The notes: generated from the letters alone by a model not told the origin. Positions 8,751 through 17,986 are shown, numbered from the stretch's first letter. The stretch is DNA of 64,000 nucleotides from Lachnospiraceae bacterium (GCA_029071325.1 JAIEAP010000010.1:1-64000), one strand, 5' to 3'. Translations and numbers: made by a program.

Positions 8751-10988
8751 TTATTTCTTAACTCCCTTGGTGGCACGGTTTCCGATATGCAGCCGGTTCA
8801 GCACTATTTCTTTGTCTTTCACCGTTACCGTGGGGGCGTCTTCATTGCCCAGCATATATAGATTGGTCAGCTCGTCTCCCGCGCCCAGCTTCATGCCGCA
8901 CACGCCCACTGCACCCTTCTTCTTCTCCGGTATGGTGGACACATCAATCCGTAAGAACATGTCCTTTGCCGACTGCATCACAAGAGTTGCTCCCTCTGTC
9001 ACCGGAGCCACTAACAGTACCTCGTCCCCTTCTGTCAGTTTAGTAGCCGCAGTGGTACGTTTTGCCACATCGAATTCTGCACCGTCTACCTGCTTGAGCA
9101 TCGCCGTCTTTGTTCCAAACATAATCTTGCACCCGCACAGGGAAGCCAGATCTGTAATGTAGACCAGATTTTCTTTTGCGCTGTCATAGTTGCTCACATT
9201 GTCAATGGGGAGCCCCTTATCCCGGAATTTGCCGAAAGGCAGATCCAGTACCTTCAGAAGATGCATCTGTCCCGTGTTGGTAAAAATACAGATTTTCCCC
9301 GTGTTAAGGCAGCTTATCACATACTTATTTTCGGCGTCTGCCGCCTCCTTGTTGCGCTCATAGGTAGCCACATCCACCGTCTTGGCATACCCGAAGCGGT
9401 CCATGAGAAATACGACCTCCGTCTCTTCAATTTTCTTTTCCTCATACACGGCTTCTTCTACATTGTCAATGGCCGTCCTGCGGTCACGGGCGTATGATTT
9501 CTTCATACCGTCCAATTCCTTCATGATCACCCGCGCCATGGTTCCCCGGTTGGTGAGAATGTCCTCATATTCTGCAATATTTTTAAGCGTAACGTCATGT
9601 TCTGCTATAAGCGCCTCCACCTCAAGTCCGATCAGCTTATAGAGCCGCATCTCCAGAATCGCTGTTGCCTGCCGCTCTGTAAAGTTCAGCATAGAAGCCT
9701 TCTTCCGGGAAGCTTCAGACTTTAAGGTAATGGCGGAGGTATCGCCATTCATAAGGCAATTCTTCGCATCCTTAATATTCTTGCTCCCCCGCAGGATCTC
9801 GATGATCAGATCGATCACGTCACAGGCACGGATCAGACCTTCCTGTATCTCTTTTTTATCCAGCTCACGTGCCAGCAGCGTCTTATATTTCCGGGTAGCA
9901 AGCTCATACTGGAACTTCACATGATGGCGGATGATGGGGACTAATCCCAGGGTCTCCGGTCTGCCGTCCGCTACCGCCAGCATATTGACGCCGAAGGTAT
10001 CCTCCAGCTTCGTTTTCTTGTACAGAAGGTTGCACAGATTGCCTGCGTCCGCTCCCTTGCGAAGCTCGATCACAATGCGGATGCCCTCCTTGGAGGACTG
10101 ATTGGATATATCCGTGATATCCGCCGTTTTCTTAGTCTCCACCAGACTGTAGACGTCGTTTAAGAATTTACCGATATTGGCGCCGATCATGGTATAGGGA
10201 ATCTCGGTGATGACAATGCGCTCCCTGCCGCCCTTCACCTGCTCGATTTCAACCTTACCTCTGACCTTGATCTTACCCATCCCGGTCTCATAAATATTCA
10301 GAAGTTCGTCCTGATTTGTGACAATGCCTCCCGTGGGGAAATCCGGCCCCTTGATGTATTTCATCATCTCGGCTGTTGTGATATCGGGATTTTTCATATA
10401 TGCCTTTACGCCATCAATCACTTCCCCGAAGTTGTGGGGCGGAATGCTGGTAGCCATACCTACCGCAATTCCCTCCGCCCCGTTGATGAGGAGATTCGGC
10501 ACCCGGACCGGCAGCACGGCAGGCTCTTTTTCCGTCTCGTCAAAGTTGGGGACAAAATCCACCACATCCTTGTCCAGATCGGAAAGATACGCCTCCTGGG
10601 TGATCTTCTGCAGACGCGCCTCAGTGTATCGCATTGCCGCAGCGCCGTCCCCCTCGATGGAGCCGAAATTTCCGTGCCCATCGATCAGAGGCATCCCCTT
10701 CTTGAACTCCTGCGCCATCACCACCAGCGCTTCATAAATGGAACTGTCGCCGTGGGGATGGTATTTACCCATGGTATCTCCCACGATACGGGCGCATTTC
10801 CGGTAGGGCTTGTCATAGCGTATTCCCAGCTCGTGCATATCGTACAGCGTCCTGCGCTGGACGGGTTTCAGACCGTCTCTTACGTCTGGCAGCGCTCTTG
10901 CAATGATCACGCTCATAGCATAGTCAATATATGATTTTTGCATGACCTCCGAATACTCGGTACGGATGATCTGTTCCTTCGTCTCCAT
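8751..10988 (-). CDS. parC: type II topoisomerase subunit A (ParC-like)
   Basis: 745 residues. Breakage-reunion domain: RDGLKPVQRRTLYDMHELG, the quinolone-determining KYHPHGDSSIYEALVVMAQ region, and the catalytic tyrosine in AAMRYTEARL. The C-terminal beta-pinwheel is short and lacks a clear GyrA box (QRRGGKG-type), having EKKKGAVGVCGMKL instead, so decatenation (ParC type) is more likely than supercoiling. The partner subunit lies 19 bases upstream. At the serine of GDSSIYE the common quinolone-resistance position is wild-type. The gene pair sits with folate genes rather than with dnaA/recF, which supports a second topoisomerase set; the usual gyrA/gyrB would be elsewhere. Confidence 0.85.
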   Translation of the reverse strand: METKEQIIRTEYSEVMQKSYIDYAMSVIIARALPDVRDGLKPVQRRTLYDMHELGIRYDKPYRKCARIVGDTMGKYHPHGDSSIYEALVVMAQEFKKGMPLIDGHGNFGSIEGDGAAAMRYTEARLQKITQEAYLSDLDKDVVDFVPNFDETEKEPAVLPVRVPNLLINGAEGIAVGMATSIPPHNFGEVIDGVKAYMKNPDITTAEMMKYIKGPDFPTGGIVTNQDELLNIYETGMGKIKVRGKVEIEQVKGGRERIVITEIPYTMIGANIGKFLNDVYSLVETKKTADITDISNQSSKEGIRIVIELRKGADAGNLCNLLYKKTKLEDTFGVNMLAVADGRPETLGLVPIIRHHVKFQYELATRKYKTLLARELDKKEIQEGLIRACDVIDLIIEILRGSKNIKDAKNCLMNGDTSAITLKSEASRKKASMLNFTERQATAILEMRLYKLIGLEVEALIAEHDVTLKNIAEYEDILTNRGTMARVIMKELDGMKKSYARDRRTAIDNVEEAVYEEKKIEETEVVFLMDRFGYAKTVDVATYERNKEAADAENKYVISCLNTGKICIFTNTGQMHLLKVLDLPFGKFRDKGLPIDNVSNYDSAKENLVYITDLASLCGCKIMFGTKTAMLKQVDGAEFDVAKRTTAATKLTEGDEVLLVAPVTEGATLVMQSAKDMFLRIDVSTIPEKKKGAVGVCGMKLGAGDELTNLYMLGNEDAPTVTVKDKEIVLNRLHIGNRATKGVKK

Positions 10989-11007
10989 GTCACAACTTCC
11001 TTCCTGA

Positions 11008-12930
11008 TTAAATATCTAACTCCGCGTCGGTGGCATTCTCATAAATAAACTTACGCCGGGGAGGCACGTCGGTTCCCATCAGCATTTCTGTCACGTCAGA
11101 CGCCATACGGGCATCCTCAATCTCCACCTGCTTCAACATCCTGGTCTCAGGGTTCAGCGTCGTCTCCCATAGCTGCTGCGCGTCCATCTCTCCAAGACCC
11201 TTGTAGCGCTGCAGGGTAAAGGGCCCCTTGTGGGTCTTTCTGTATTTTGCCAGCGCCGCATCATCATAGAGATATTCTTCCTCTCCCTTACTGGGCATTG
11301 CTTTATACAAAGGCGGCATAGCAATATACACATGCCCCTCATAGATCAGCTCCGGCATAAACCGATAGAATAACGTCAGCAGCAGTGTGGAAATATGCGC
11401 GCCGTCCACGTCCGCATCCGCCATAATGATGATCTTATCATAGCGGAGCTTACTGATATCAAAATCGTTGCCATATCCTTCCGAAAAACCGCAGCCGAAG
11501 GCGTAGATCATGGTCTTGATCTCCGCATTGGCAAGCACCTTGTCAATGCTGGCCTTCTCCACGTTTAAGATTTTGCCCCGGATGGGCAGGATTGCCTGAT
11601 ACATGCGGTTGCGCGCCGTCTTGGCAGAACCGCCCGCCGAATCTCCCTCCACGATAAATATCTCGCACTGGGAGGCGTCCCTGCTCTCGCAGTTGGCAAG
11701 CTTGCCGTTGGAGTCAAAAGAAAACTTCTGCTTGGTCAGGAGATTCGTCTTTGCTTTTTCCTCGGTCTTACGGATCTTTGCCGCCCGCTCAGCGCATCCG
11801 ATCACGGTCTTTAACGTATCCAGGTTACGGTCAAAATAAAGCTGAATCTCATCGTTGGTAACCTTGCCGGCTACCCGCGCCGCATCCTGGTTATCTAACT
11901 TCGTCTTGGTCTGCCCCTCAAACCGGGGATCGGGATGCTTCACAGACACCACCGCTGTCATGCCGTTGCGGACGTCGGTTCCGGTGAAATTGGTATCCTT
12001 CTCCTTTAATATCCCCAACTCTCTGGCATAAGAGTTGATGACCTGTGTAAATGTCGTCTTAAACCCGGTCAGATGGGTTCCGCCCTCCGCGTTGTAAATG
12101 TTATTACAGAAGCCTAAGACATTTTCATGGAACTCATTCGTATACTGGAACGCCACCTCCACGGAAATGTTGTCCGCTTCCCCCTGAAAATAGATCACGT
12201 CGTGCAGCGTCTCACTATTCTGGTTCATTTCCTTGACAAACCCAATGATCCCGTCTGGCTCGTGATATTCTATATGCTCCGTCTCCTCCCCACGCTTGTC
12301 CTCATACACAATGGTAAGAGACGGATTTAGATATGCCGTCTCATGAAGGCGGCTCTTGACCTCGTCCTCTTTAAACCGTGTCTTTTCAAATATTTCCGGA
12401 TCCGGAAGGAAATTGATCTTCGTTCCCCGCTTTTTGGTTTTGCCCAGTTTCGGCAGGAGTCCGTTTTCCAGCTCCACCGTAGGAACCCCGCGCTCATAGC
12501 GGTCATGGTGGATATATCCTCCTCTGCTGATTTCCACATCCATATAGGTAGACAGGGCGTTCACCACCGAGGAGCCCACACCGTGCAGACCTCCGCTGGT
12601 CTTGTATGCCCCGTTATCAAACTTTCCGCCTGCATGCAGTGTCGAAAATACCAGCCGGGCGGCAGAAATACCCTTCTCATGCATCTCCACCGGAATGCCT
12701 CGTCCATTATCCTCCACCGTACAGGAGCCGTCCGCCTCCAACGTCACATAGATGGTATCGCACTCTCCGGCAAGATGCTCGTCCACCGAGTTGTCTACGA
12801 TCTCATAGATCAGATGATTTAAGCCCTTGCGGGACACACTTCCAATATACATCCCCGGACGCTTTCTGACCGCCTCTAAACCCTCCAGTACGGCTATGCT
12901 GCTTGCGTTATATGAATCCTGCTTTGCCAT
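11008..12930 (-). CDS. parE: type II topoisomerase subunit B (ParE-like)
   Basis: 640 residues of the GHKL ATPase/TOPRIM family. Visible parts: AVRKRPGMYIGSV at the start, the ATP-binding EIVDNSVDEHLAGE and DNGRGIPVEMHEK, the GGLHGVGSSVVNALS loop, the TOPRIM motifs FIVEGDSAGGSAK and IIMADADVDGAHI, and the tail RYKGLGEMDAQQLW with PPRRKFIYENA. It supplies ATP-driven strand passage to the ParC-like subunit. A GGGAGG ribosome site precedes the ATG and a sigma-A promoter with a palindrome lies about 50 bases upstream, so this is the first gene of the topoisomerase-folate operon. Confidence 0.87.
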   Translation of the reverse strand: MAKQDSYNASSIAVLEGLEAVRKRPGMYIGSVSRKGLNHLIYEIVDNSVDEHLAGECDTIYVTLEADGSCTVEDNGRGIPVEMHEKGISAARLVFSTLHAGGKFDNGAYKTSGGLHGVGSSVVNALSTYMDVEISRGGYIHHDRYERGVPTVELENGLLPKLGKTKKRGTKINFLPDPEIFEKTRFKEDEVKSRLHETAYLNPSLTIVYEDKRGEETEHIEYHEPDGIIGFVKEMNQNSETLHDVIYFQGEADNISVEVAFQYTNEFHENVLGFCNNIYNAEGGTHLTGFKTTFTQVINSYARELGILKEKDTNFTGTDVRNGMTAVVSVKHPDPRFEGQTKTKLDNQDAARVAGKVTNDEIQLYFDRNLDTLKTVIGCAERAAKIRKTEEKAKTNLLTKQKFSFDSNGKLANCESRDASQCEIFIVEGDSAGGSAKTARNRMYQAILPIRGKILNVEKASIDKVLANAEIKTMIYAFGCGFSEGYGNDFDISKLRYDKIIIMADADVDGAHISTLLLTLFYRFMPELIYEGHVYIAMPPLYKAMPSKGEEEYLYDDAALAKYRKTHKGPFTLQRYKGLGEMDAQQLWETTLNPETRMLKQVEIEDARMASDVTEMLMGTDVPPRRKFIYENATDAELDI

Positions 12931-12955
12931 TGTTTTTCCTCCCTACCAAAATAAA

Positions 12956-13007
12956 ATTTGGTATACCACATCTTGTATAGTATACCAAATCAAACATTAT
13001 TCTTCAA
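12956..13007 (-). promoter_or_regulatory. parE operon promoter with palindromic operator
   Basis: On the minus strand: -35 TTGAAG (13002-13007), a 17-base spacer and -10 TATACT (12979-12984), a good sigma-A promoter. A perfect 10-base inverted repeat, ATTTGGTATA / TATACCAAAT (12956-12965 and 12981-12990, 15 bases apart), has one arm over the -10 element and the other just downstream in the initially transcribed region. That placement suits a dimeric repressor. No repressor gene is adjacent, so the regulator is unknown. Confidence 0.6.
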
Positions 13008-13040
13008 CCAGATATTGGAAACACACAGCATTCCTGCTTA

Positions 13041-13511
13041 TCAGGATTTCACTCTTCGCTTACCGGTCATATGTTCCACGACTAACTTAAAGACCTTCGT
13101 CTTTGGTATGACCGCTTGATCAAAGGGAAAATCTTCCTGATGATAATGCTTCATTAAAATGCATAGACCTTCATACTTTTCGCTGTCGGAGAGCACTTCG
13201 ATATGCCCCTGCCCGATCACGCTTTCATATGCCATGGTACAGCTTCCACGCTCTATTTCCGTTACCAATCTATGCTCGCAGTCCATCTCAAAGCTTGCTC
13301 TGTTATCTTTTTGTATCAGATCATATTTCATGCCTTCCATTGCACCATGAAAATATAATTCTACTTTTCCGTCTTTTACTTCCATCCCAAAATTAAGCGG
13401 TAATATGTATGGGTAATCACCGTTATTTAATGCGATCCGGCACACATCACATTTTTCCATGATGGCAATCATATCCTCTTTCGCAGTCACTTCTCTGTCT
13501 GTACGACGCAT
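13041..13511 (-). CDS. pyridoxamine 5'-phosphate oxidase-like flavin protein (NimA-type)
   Basis: 156 residues of the split-barrel FMN-binding fold. The start RRTDREVT, then IMEKCDVCRIALNNGDYPYILPLNFG, FHGAMEGMKYDLIQKDNRASFEMD and SVIGQGHIEVL match the common 5-nitroimidazole-reductase-like / PPOX-like group that starts MRRxDREI. Such proteins bind FMN or heme; the substrate is usually unknown, and calling it a nitroimidazole resistance enzyme would go too far. A strong AAGGAGG lies before the ATG at 13511. It stands alone between the parE promoter and the two-gene defence-like pair. Confidence 0.85.
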   Translation of the reverse strand: MRRTDREVTAKEDMIAIMEKCDVCRIALNNGDYPYILPLNFGMEVKDGKVELYFHGAMEGMKYDLIQKDNRASFEMDCEHRLVTEIERGSCTMAYESVIGQGHIEVLSDSEKYEGLCILMKHYHQEDFPFDQAVIPKTKVFKLVVEHMTGKRRVKS

Positions 13512-13656
13512 AGCAGGCCTCCTTATACTTACGATTATAGTTAATATGCTTTGTTCTCCTATAGATCATACCATATTACAATCAAGAAATAAAATATCCT
13601 TTTTCACAATAACTAGTCTTCCCTTTTTCTCTTTTTATAATAAGCAGTCCATCCAA

Positions 13657-15276
13657 CTAACATGTTTCCTCAAACACTACTCCAAAAGATTCCACAATAG
13701 TCCTTAAATGCCCTACATACCGTGGCTGCAAAAGTTTGCTTGATTCGTTATTGCTATAATCAATAACATTGGCATTACCTTTATATGGTTCATATTTCTG
13801 AGCATTATATTCTTCTGCTTTTAATGTTGATGTAATAATAACCTGCTTTTTCCTAGAAATAAAATTTTTTATCATTATATCTTCCTTCTGCGAAGAAATT
13901 TCACCACTTCTATAGCAGTCAACCAACAAAGGGTATGAATGTTTGAAGTAATCATTGATTGCCAGTATTCTTGAATAGTAATATTCCTGTTCTTCACTTC
14001 CAGAGTATGTCTCATCCTTCTTAGTAAAAATATCATCAATAAAGGTTCTCCCTTGTGGATCAACTTCTCTGTAAAGGCTATTCATTCGCAAAACAATATC
14101 TTCTTTCATTTCTTTACATTTCTGTTTTGCTTCCTTTTCAGAATTGCTTATATTTTTATCATTAGCTTGCAATTTTTCCAACTGTTCACACATTTCCTTT
14201 AACTTATTATCGTAATCAATTTCCGACAAAATCATCTCAGAGTACAGTAATATCCTATGCAGTTCCACCGGAACTTCTTGCAATGTCTTCTTTAACTCAT
14301 CCTGTAATTGTTGTAATTGATATGAATATTCACGAATAATCTCTTCTTTCTGCGATATTTGATATGCAATAGAAGATAAAACCTGCTTTCTGACATATGA
14401 ATTACTTACTTCGAAGGACATTCCCTTGCTTTTATATATTATTTGTTCGCTACCACATTTTGCACAAATAACATTTCCTTGTTCGATTTCACGATTCAAG
14501 GAGTTTAGTTCATACACTAAAGCCTCTAATTTAGCCTTACGATTATACTCCAAATTTCTTTTTTTCTTAAATTCAGCAATATCATTATGTAGGCTTTTAA
14601 CCCTCATACGAAAATCACCAAATTGTGTAGAATCACTATATTTATCTACATAACCTGAAACATCTGGATTTTTTCTTATTAATTTTAACTGCTTCTTCGT
14701 TGCTGCTATATCCGCTTTTATCTGTTGTATCTTCTGTTTGTTTTCTGCATTGATTTCTTCCACATGCATTAACGGATAGCCATTCATACTACAAAGCATA
14801 CTAACAAAATCCTTCTTGTTATTGTATCCAGAATTGATAGTATTTGATGGATTACGCTTGTCCTGTCCGATAAAAAACAACTCGTAAAATAAATTTAAAT
14901 CTGCAACAACCATATGGTCTTCCTTAATTATTTGTGGAATATCAAATATATGCTCATCTACCAAAAAATACTTTAATTCTGTCATATTATCGAATGTATA
15001 ATGCTTCTCCTGGTTCTTTACCACAAATGAACTATCCCTACGCAAAAATTCAATCTCTCTTTTATTGACTTCTATTTTGCAATAAAAAAAATGGGCACGA
15101 TAGTTAAAACCCTTAGGAAAAATAGGCTGGTTTCCCATAGCATACATTATTCCCTGCATAACCAGCGTTTTACCCTTATTGTTATCGTCACTAAAAATTA
15201 TGTTTACACCATCCGTAAGGCGTTCTTCAACATATGCTTCCTCTAAGTTTCCTAATGCTATACTTTTAATTATCAT
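13657..15276 (-). CDS. SMC/Rad50-like ATPase, Lamassu LmuB-like candidate
   Basis: 539 residues. Walker A-like loop SDDNNKGKTLVMQG at about residue 30, coiled coil at about 175-255, a CAKCG motif near residue 271 that sits where Rad50 has its zinc hook, a second coiled coil to about 400, and a C-terminal head half with PLLVDCYRSGEISSQKE near residue 450 (Walker B/D-loop). That layout is a short SMC-like ABC ATPase. The start overlaps the stop of the upstream nuclease-like gene by 11 bases, so the two act as a unit. In Lamassu and related systems the SMC-like subunit senses invading DNA and licenses the nuclease; that role here is inferred. Other ABC-ATPase defence families with a similar head are possible. 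AT-rich compared with the folate operon. Confidence 0.65.
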   Translation of the reverse strand: MIIKSIALGNLEEAYVEERLTDGVNIIFSDDNNKGKTLVMQGIMYAMGNQPIFPKGFNYRAHFFYCKIEVNKREIEFLRRDSSFVVKNQEKHYTFDNMTELKYFLVDEHIFDIPQIIKEDHMVVADLNLFYELFFIGQDKRNPSNTINSGYNNKKDFVSMLCSMNGYPLMHVEEINAENKQKIQQIKADIAATKKQLKLIRKNPDVSGYVDKYSDSTQFGDFRMRVKSLHNDIAEFKKKRNLEYNRKAKLEALVYELNSLNREIEQGNVICAKCGSEQIIYKSKGMSFEVSNSYVRKQVLSSIAYQISQKEEIIREYSYQLQQLQDELKKTLQEVPVELHRILLYSEMILSEIDYDNKLKEMCEQLEKLQANDKNISNSEKEAKQKCKEMKEDIVLRMNSLYREVDPQGRTFIDDIFTKKDETYSGSEEQEYYYSRILAINDYFKHSYPLLVDCYRSGEISSQKEDIMIKNFISRKKQVIITSTLKAEEYNAQKYEPYKGNANVIDYSNNESSKLLQPRYVGHLRTIVESFGVVFEETC

Positions 15277-16291
15277 CCATCAACCCCTCCTTTAAAGCAG
15301 AAATTAAATATACTACACTCTTTTCACTTAATATTTTTGGAATTATAACATTATCTCTTCTCATTTGCTCTGCAATTCCTCTCGGTCTCTCTAATCTGAT
15401 AGCCTTAGAATAACTTAGCAATGCACCGAAAAATCGCCAAAAGATATGTCTACCATTTTTGTCAAATAGTAATTTAGCTATATCTGACTGACATTCTTGT
15501 ATTATATCCTTTCTTTCTTCAATATCCAATGACGCTATTTCATCAATAAATGAATTGGGTACATGTCTAGAATTAAAAAGATCCATTCCTAATATTCTGT
15601 TAATCACTAAGGCATCTATTTCTTTTTTCCAAAGCACTTTCTCATATTGTAAGACTTCCGATGCGTTCATAATTTGATAGCCATCTATATTTTTAGTCTT
15701 TAAGATTGTTTGTTGATTTCTTATATCATCAAATACTGCATCATAAAATGCTTCTTCCAATCGCAAAGAAGCCCTAAATGATGTTATCCTTTTTATATAT
15801 TCTTGTTTTTGTTCTTCAGCGATAACAAATTCCACCAATTGTAAGAAATTATCTAAGTCCTCATCCGCCGGCTCAGAATCATTTCTTCTTTTATATTCAT
15901 TCTTTAATCCCTGCCTTACCTTATCTATGTATTGCAATTTAAAATTATCAATTTGGAAGTATGTCCTATCTTCATCATTCAAATACATTTCCCTTAGCTT
16001 AGGCATAAATAGAATATAATGTTCAAATTCAATATCTGAAATGTAATTCTGGAACAATGTGATTAATGCAATGCCTATTTTTCGGGGTTCTAAGGATTTA
16101 ACTCCTTTCGATTGAACATCCCACAATCTTTGAACATTATGGTCTGCTCCAGATACATCATTAAAACAATCGATAATAAAAACATCCATATCTCTGCTAT
16201 CTTGACGACACCCAAAAAGATATAACATTGCTTTTGTTTCATATTCACTAGCTTTTTCATTATTTCGTTCCGTCGTCGTAAACTGATACAC
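15266..16291 (-). CDS. Cap4/DUF4297-like nuclease subunit, Lamassu LmuA-like candidate
   Basis: 341 residues. The N-terminal 65 residues read FIIDCFNDVSGADH followed by LWDVQSKGVKSL, which fits the PD-(D/E)XK variant with a D and Q-x-K active site found in Cap4/DUF4297 nuclease domains of LmuA and CBASS effectors. The rest (about 80-340) is helical and not recognised, with YSKAIRLERPRGIAEQM near the end. It is the first gene of a two-gene overlapping pair with an SMC-like ATPase. Family knowledge suggests abortive-infection DNA cleavage on phage sensing. The gene begins 15 bases after a decayed membrane-protein gene and is AT-rich, consistent with horizontal gain. No defence test can be made from sequence alone. 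Confidence 0.6.
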   Translation of the reverse strand: MYQFTTTERNNEKASEYETKAMLYLFGCRQDSRDMDVFIIDCFNDVSGADHNVQRLWDVQSKGVKSLEPRKIGIALITLFQNYISDIEFEHYILFMPKLREMYLNDEDRTYFQIDNFKLQYIDKVRQGLKNEYKRRNDSEPADEDLDNFLQLVEFVIAEEQKQEYIKRITSFRASLRLEEAFYDAVFDDIRNQQTILKTKNIDGYQIMNASEVLQYEKVLWKKEIDALVINRILGMDLFNSRHVPNSFIDEIASLDIEERKDIIQECQSDIAKLLFDKNGRHIFWRFFGALLSYSKAIRLERPRGIAEQMRRDNVIIPKILSEKSVVYLISALKEGLMDDN

Positions 16292-16306
16292 CTAATCATC
16301 CCCTTC

Positions 16307-16609
16307 TTACATCATAAACTTTTCTATTTGTAATAATTTAATTCCTAACCCAAACGCCGCCCCTAGCAATAAATCCGCCCCAAACCAAGTTCCAATACAG
16401 TGCTGTCACATCAAATATCACCATAATCAAATCATGCCATCGGGTCTGGGTGTAAAGATAAGGTGATCCCACTCCGATTCAGCGGCTCTTTGATAAGCTA
16501 TGATTTCCGAATATTTCTCTGTACTGACCATGCCCAACATAGCTACCGCAAAAACTGCCAATAATAATATTTGAACGATAACTTTCTTTTTCCAATCATA
16601 TCTTAGCAT
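16307..16609 (-). pseudogene. small two-helix membrane protein broken by two frameshifts
   Basis: An intact-looking frame of 60 codons starts at 16609 with one membrane segment (IVQILLLAVFAVAMLGMV) and stops at 16427. After the codons for HLIFT, a second frame continues with RWHDLIMVIFDVTALYW, and a third with FGADLLLGAAFGLGIKLLQ to a stop at 16307. Joined, the three frames give a plausible protein of about 95-100 residues with two or three membrane segments, so two small indels have probably broken it. It lies 36 bases downstream of the lipoprotein gene and may be an orphan immunity-type gene. A short functional 60-residue peptide cannot be excluded. Confidence 0.45.
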
Positions 16610-16645
16610 CTATTGCTTCCTCGATTCTTGTGTTTGATAGATTCT

Positions 16646-17953
16646 CTACATATAAATAAACTCCTCCCCCTCCGTCAACTTGAACCCTTTTTTCGGCAGC
16701 AGTATCTCCCGCCTGATCTGTGTAACCTGATCTCCCTCGACCAATACCACACGCAGCATATAATTGTAATTCGACAAATGGAACATCTGGAAAGTATAAA
16801 TTTTCCCTTCTATCTCTTTATACCACAACTGTACAAGTTCATTTTCATGCGGCCATACCCCGTCATCAATCCTCAGATTCTCAAGTTCTAAAACCTCCTC
16901 ATTTGCCAGATCATATAAGAAAAAGTCACTTTGCAGATGCATGCAGATTCCCGAAACTGAAGGCTCATATATCGTTGCCCGAAAGTAAACCGGAATCCCC
17001 ATATTGGCAAAATCCACCTTCTCATATTGCTTATATTTTTCTGTTAATGGAAACTCTGGAGCATCCGTCTCATCTCCCTCATATATGTTAAAAAATGAAC
17101 CGACTTCCCCCACTTCCAGATACTGCCCCGAAACAATACTTTCCTTCACCTCTTCCACATAATCATCTAATTCTTCGCTGCTCACATCCGAATTCTGCTC
17201 TAAATTTCTCCACTCGAACTCCTCTGGAACATAACGGATCAGTATGTTTTCCGTATCCGCATTGCTCCCAAGCTTATGTAATCGGATCCCATCATAAAAT
17301 TTTAGATTATAATTATATTGTAGAAAAACATAATAAAATTCGTTTTCATAAGAAATCACCTTACCAAAACCATGGTTCTGGGTATCAAAAGCTGCCCGAG
17401 ATATTGTCTCCCCGTTGATATATTCATCCAGATAGACAAAGTATTGCCCATAAGAACCATTGGATTCATAACAAAAAAGATAATATTCTTTCCCCTCATC
17501 CGACTTAAAATGAAAAGCACCGGCGCAATATCTGTGTTCCTCCAAATTAGGGAATACTTCCTTCGCAGCTTCCACGCTCATCTCATATGTTTCGCTGCCC
17601 AATTCCTTTAGCAGATCAAAGTATTCATTATCATCCGGGATATTCATCGAATCAAAACCACAGATACTATATAATGCTTTTTCCATCTGTGCAATAAGCT
17701 CCGGCGGAAACATTTCTCCCTCATATGGCAATTCTTCAAATGCATGTTCATTTTGTACCGTAACATCATCTACAGGCGCTTTAAAAAGCGCCTCACGCAA
17801 TTCCTTTGTATTTAATGTGTCATATACTGCCTGATAGGACACATCATCTGCTTCCTCGGTCTCGCTTACCGTAAAACCAGATTCACTATTTTGACATGAT
17901 GTGAATAATAATATACTGACTACCTCTAAAAAAATAAGTATTTTCTTCTTCAT
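16646..17953 (-). CDS. lipoprotein, candidate immunity protein for the muramidase RHS toxin
   Basis: 435 residues. Signal peptide MKKKILIFLEVVSILLF followed by the lipobox LFTSC (Cys at about 20), so it is exported and lipid-anchored on the outer face of the membrane. The mature part is acidic with YYLFCYESNGSYGQYFVYLDE and FYYVFLQYNYNLKFYDG, a beta-rich repeated-strand look; no family recognised. It begins 33 bases after the stop of the RHS protein whose C-terminus is a GH24 muramidase-like domain. A toxin that cuts peptidoglycan must be blocked outside the cytoplasm, so a downstream lipoprotein is the expected kind of immunity factor. That link is inference from position and location. Confidence 0.6.
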   Translation of the reverse strand: MKKKILIFLEVVSILLFTSCQNSESGFTVSETEEADDVSYQAVYDTLNTKELREALFKAPVDDVTVQNEHAFEELPYEGEMFPPELIAQMEKALYSICGFDSMNIPDDNEYFDLLKELGSETYEMSVEAAKEVFPNLEEHRYCAGAFHFKSDEGKEYYLFCYESNGSYGQYFVYLDEYINGETISRAAFDTQNHGFGKVISYENEFYYVFLQYNYNLKFYDGIRLHKLGSNADTENILIRYVPEEFEWRNLEQNSDVSSEELDDYVEEVKESIVSGQYLEVGEVGSFFNIYEGDETDAPEFPLTEKYKQYEKVDFANMGIPVYFRATIYEPSVSGICMHLQSDFFLYDLANEEVLELENLRIDDGVWPHENELVQLWYKEIEGKIYTFQMFHLSNYNYMLRVVLVEGDQVTQIRREILLPKKGFKLTEGEEFIYM

Positions 17954-17986
17954 TTTTTGTTCCTCCCAATCAAATATCAGCTAAAT

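Noticed and set aside
8751-12930. Naming the pair gyrA/gyrB
   Set aside because: The A subunit lacks a clear GyrA box and the pair is not next to dnaA/recF genes, so ParC/ParE is the better reading, though gyrase activity cannot be fully excluded.
13041-13511. Nitroimidazole-resistance (nim) gene
   Set aside because: Only the general split-barrel fold is supported. Most such proteins have other or unknown roles.
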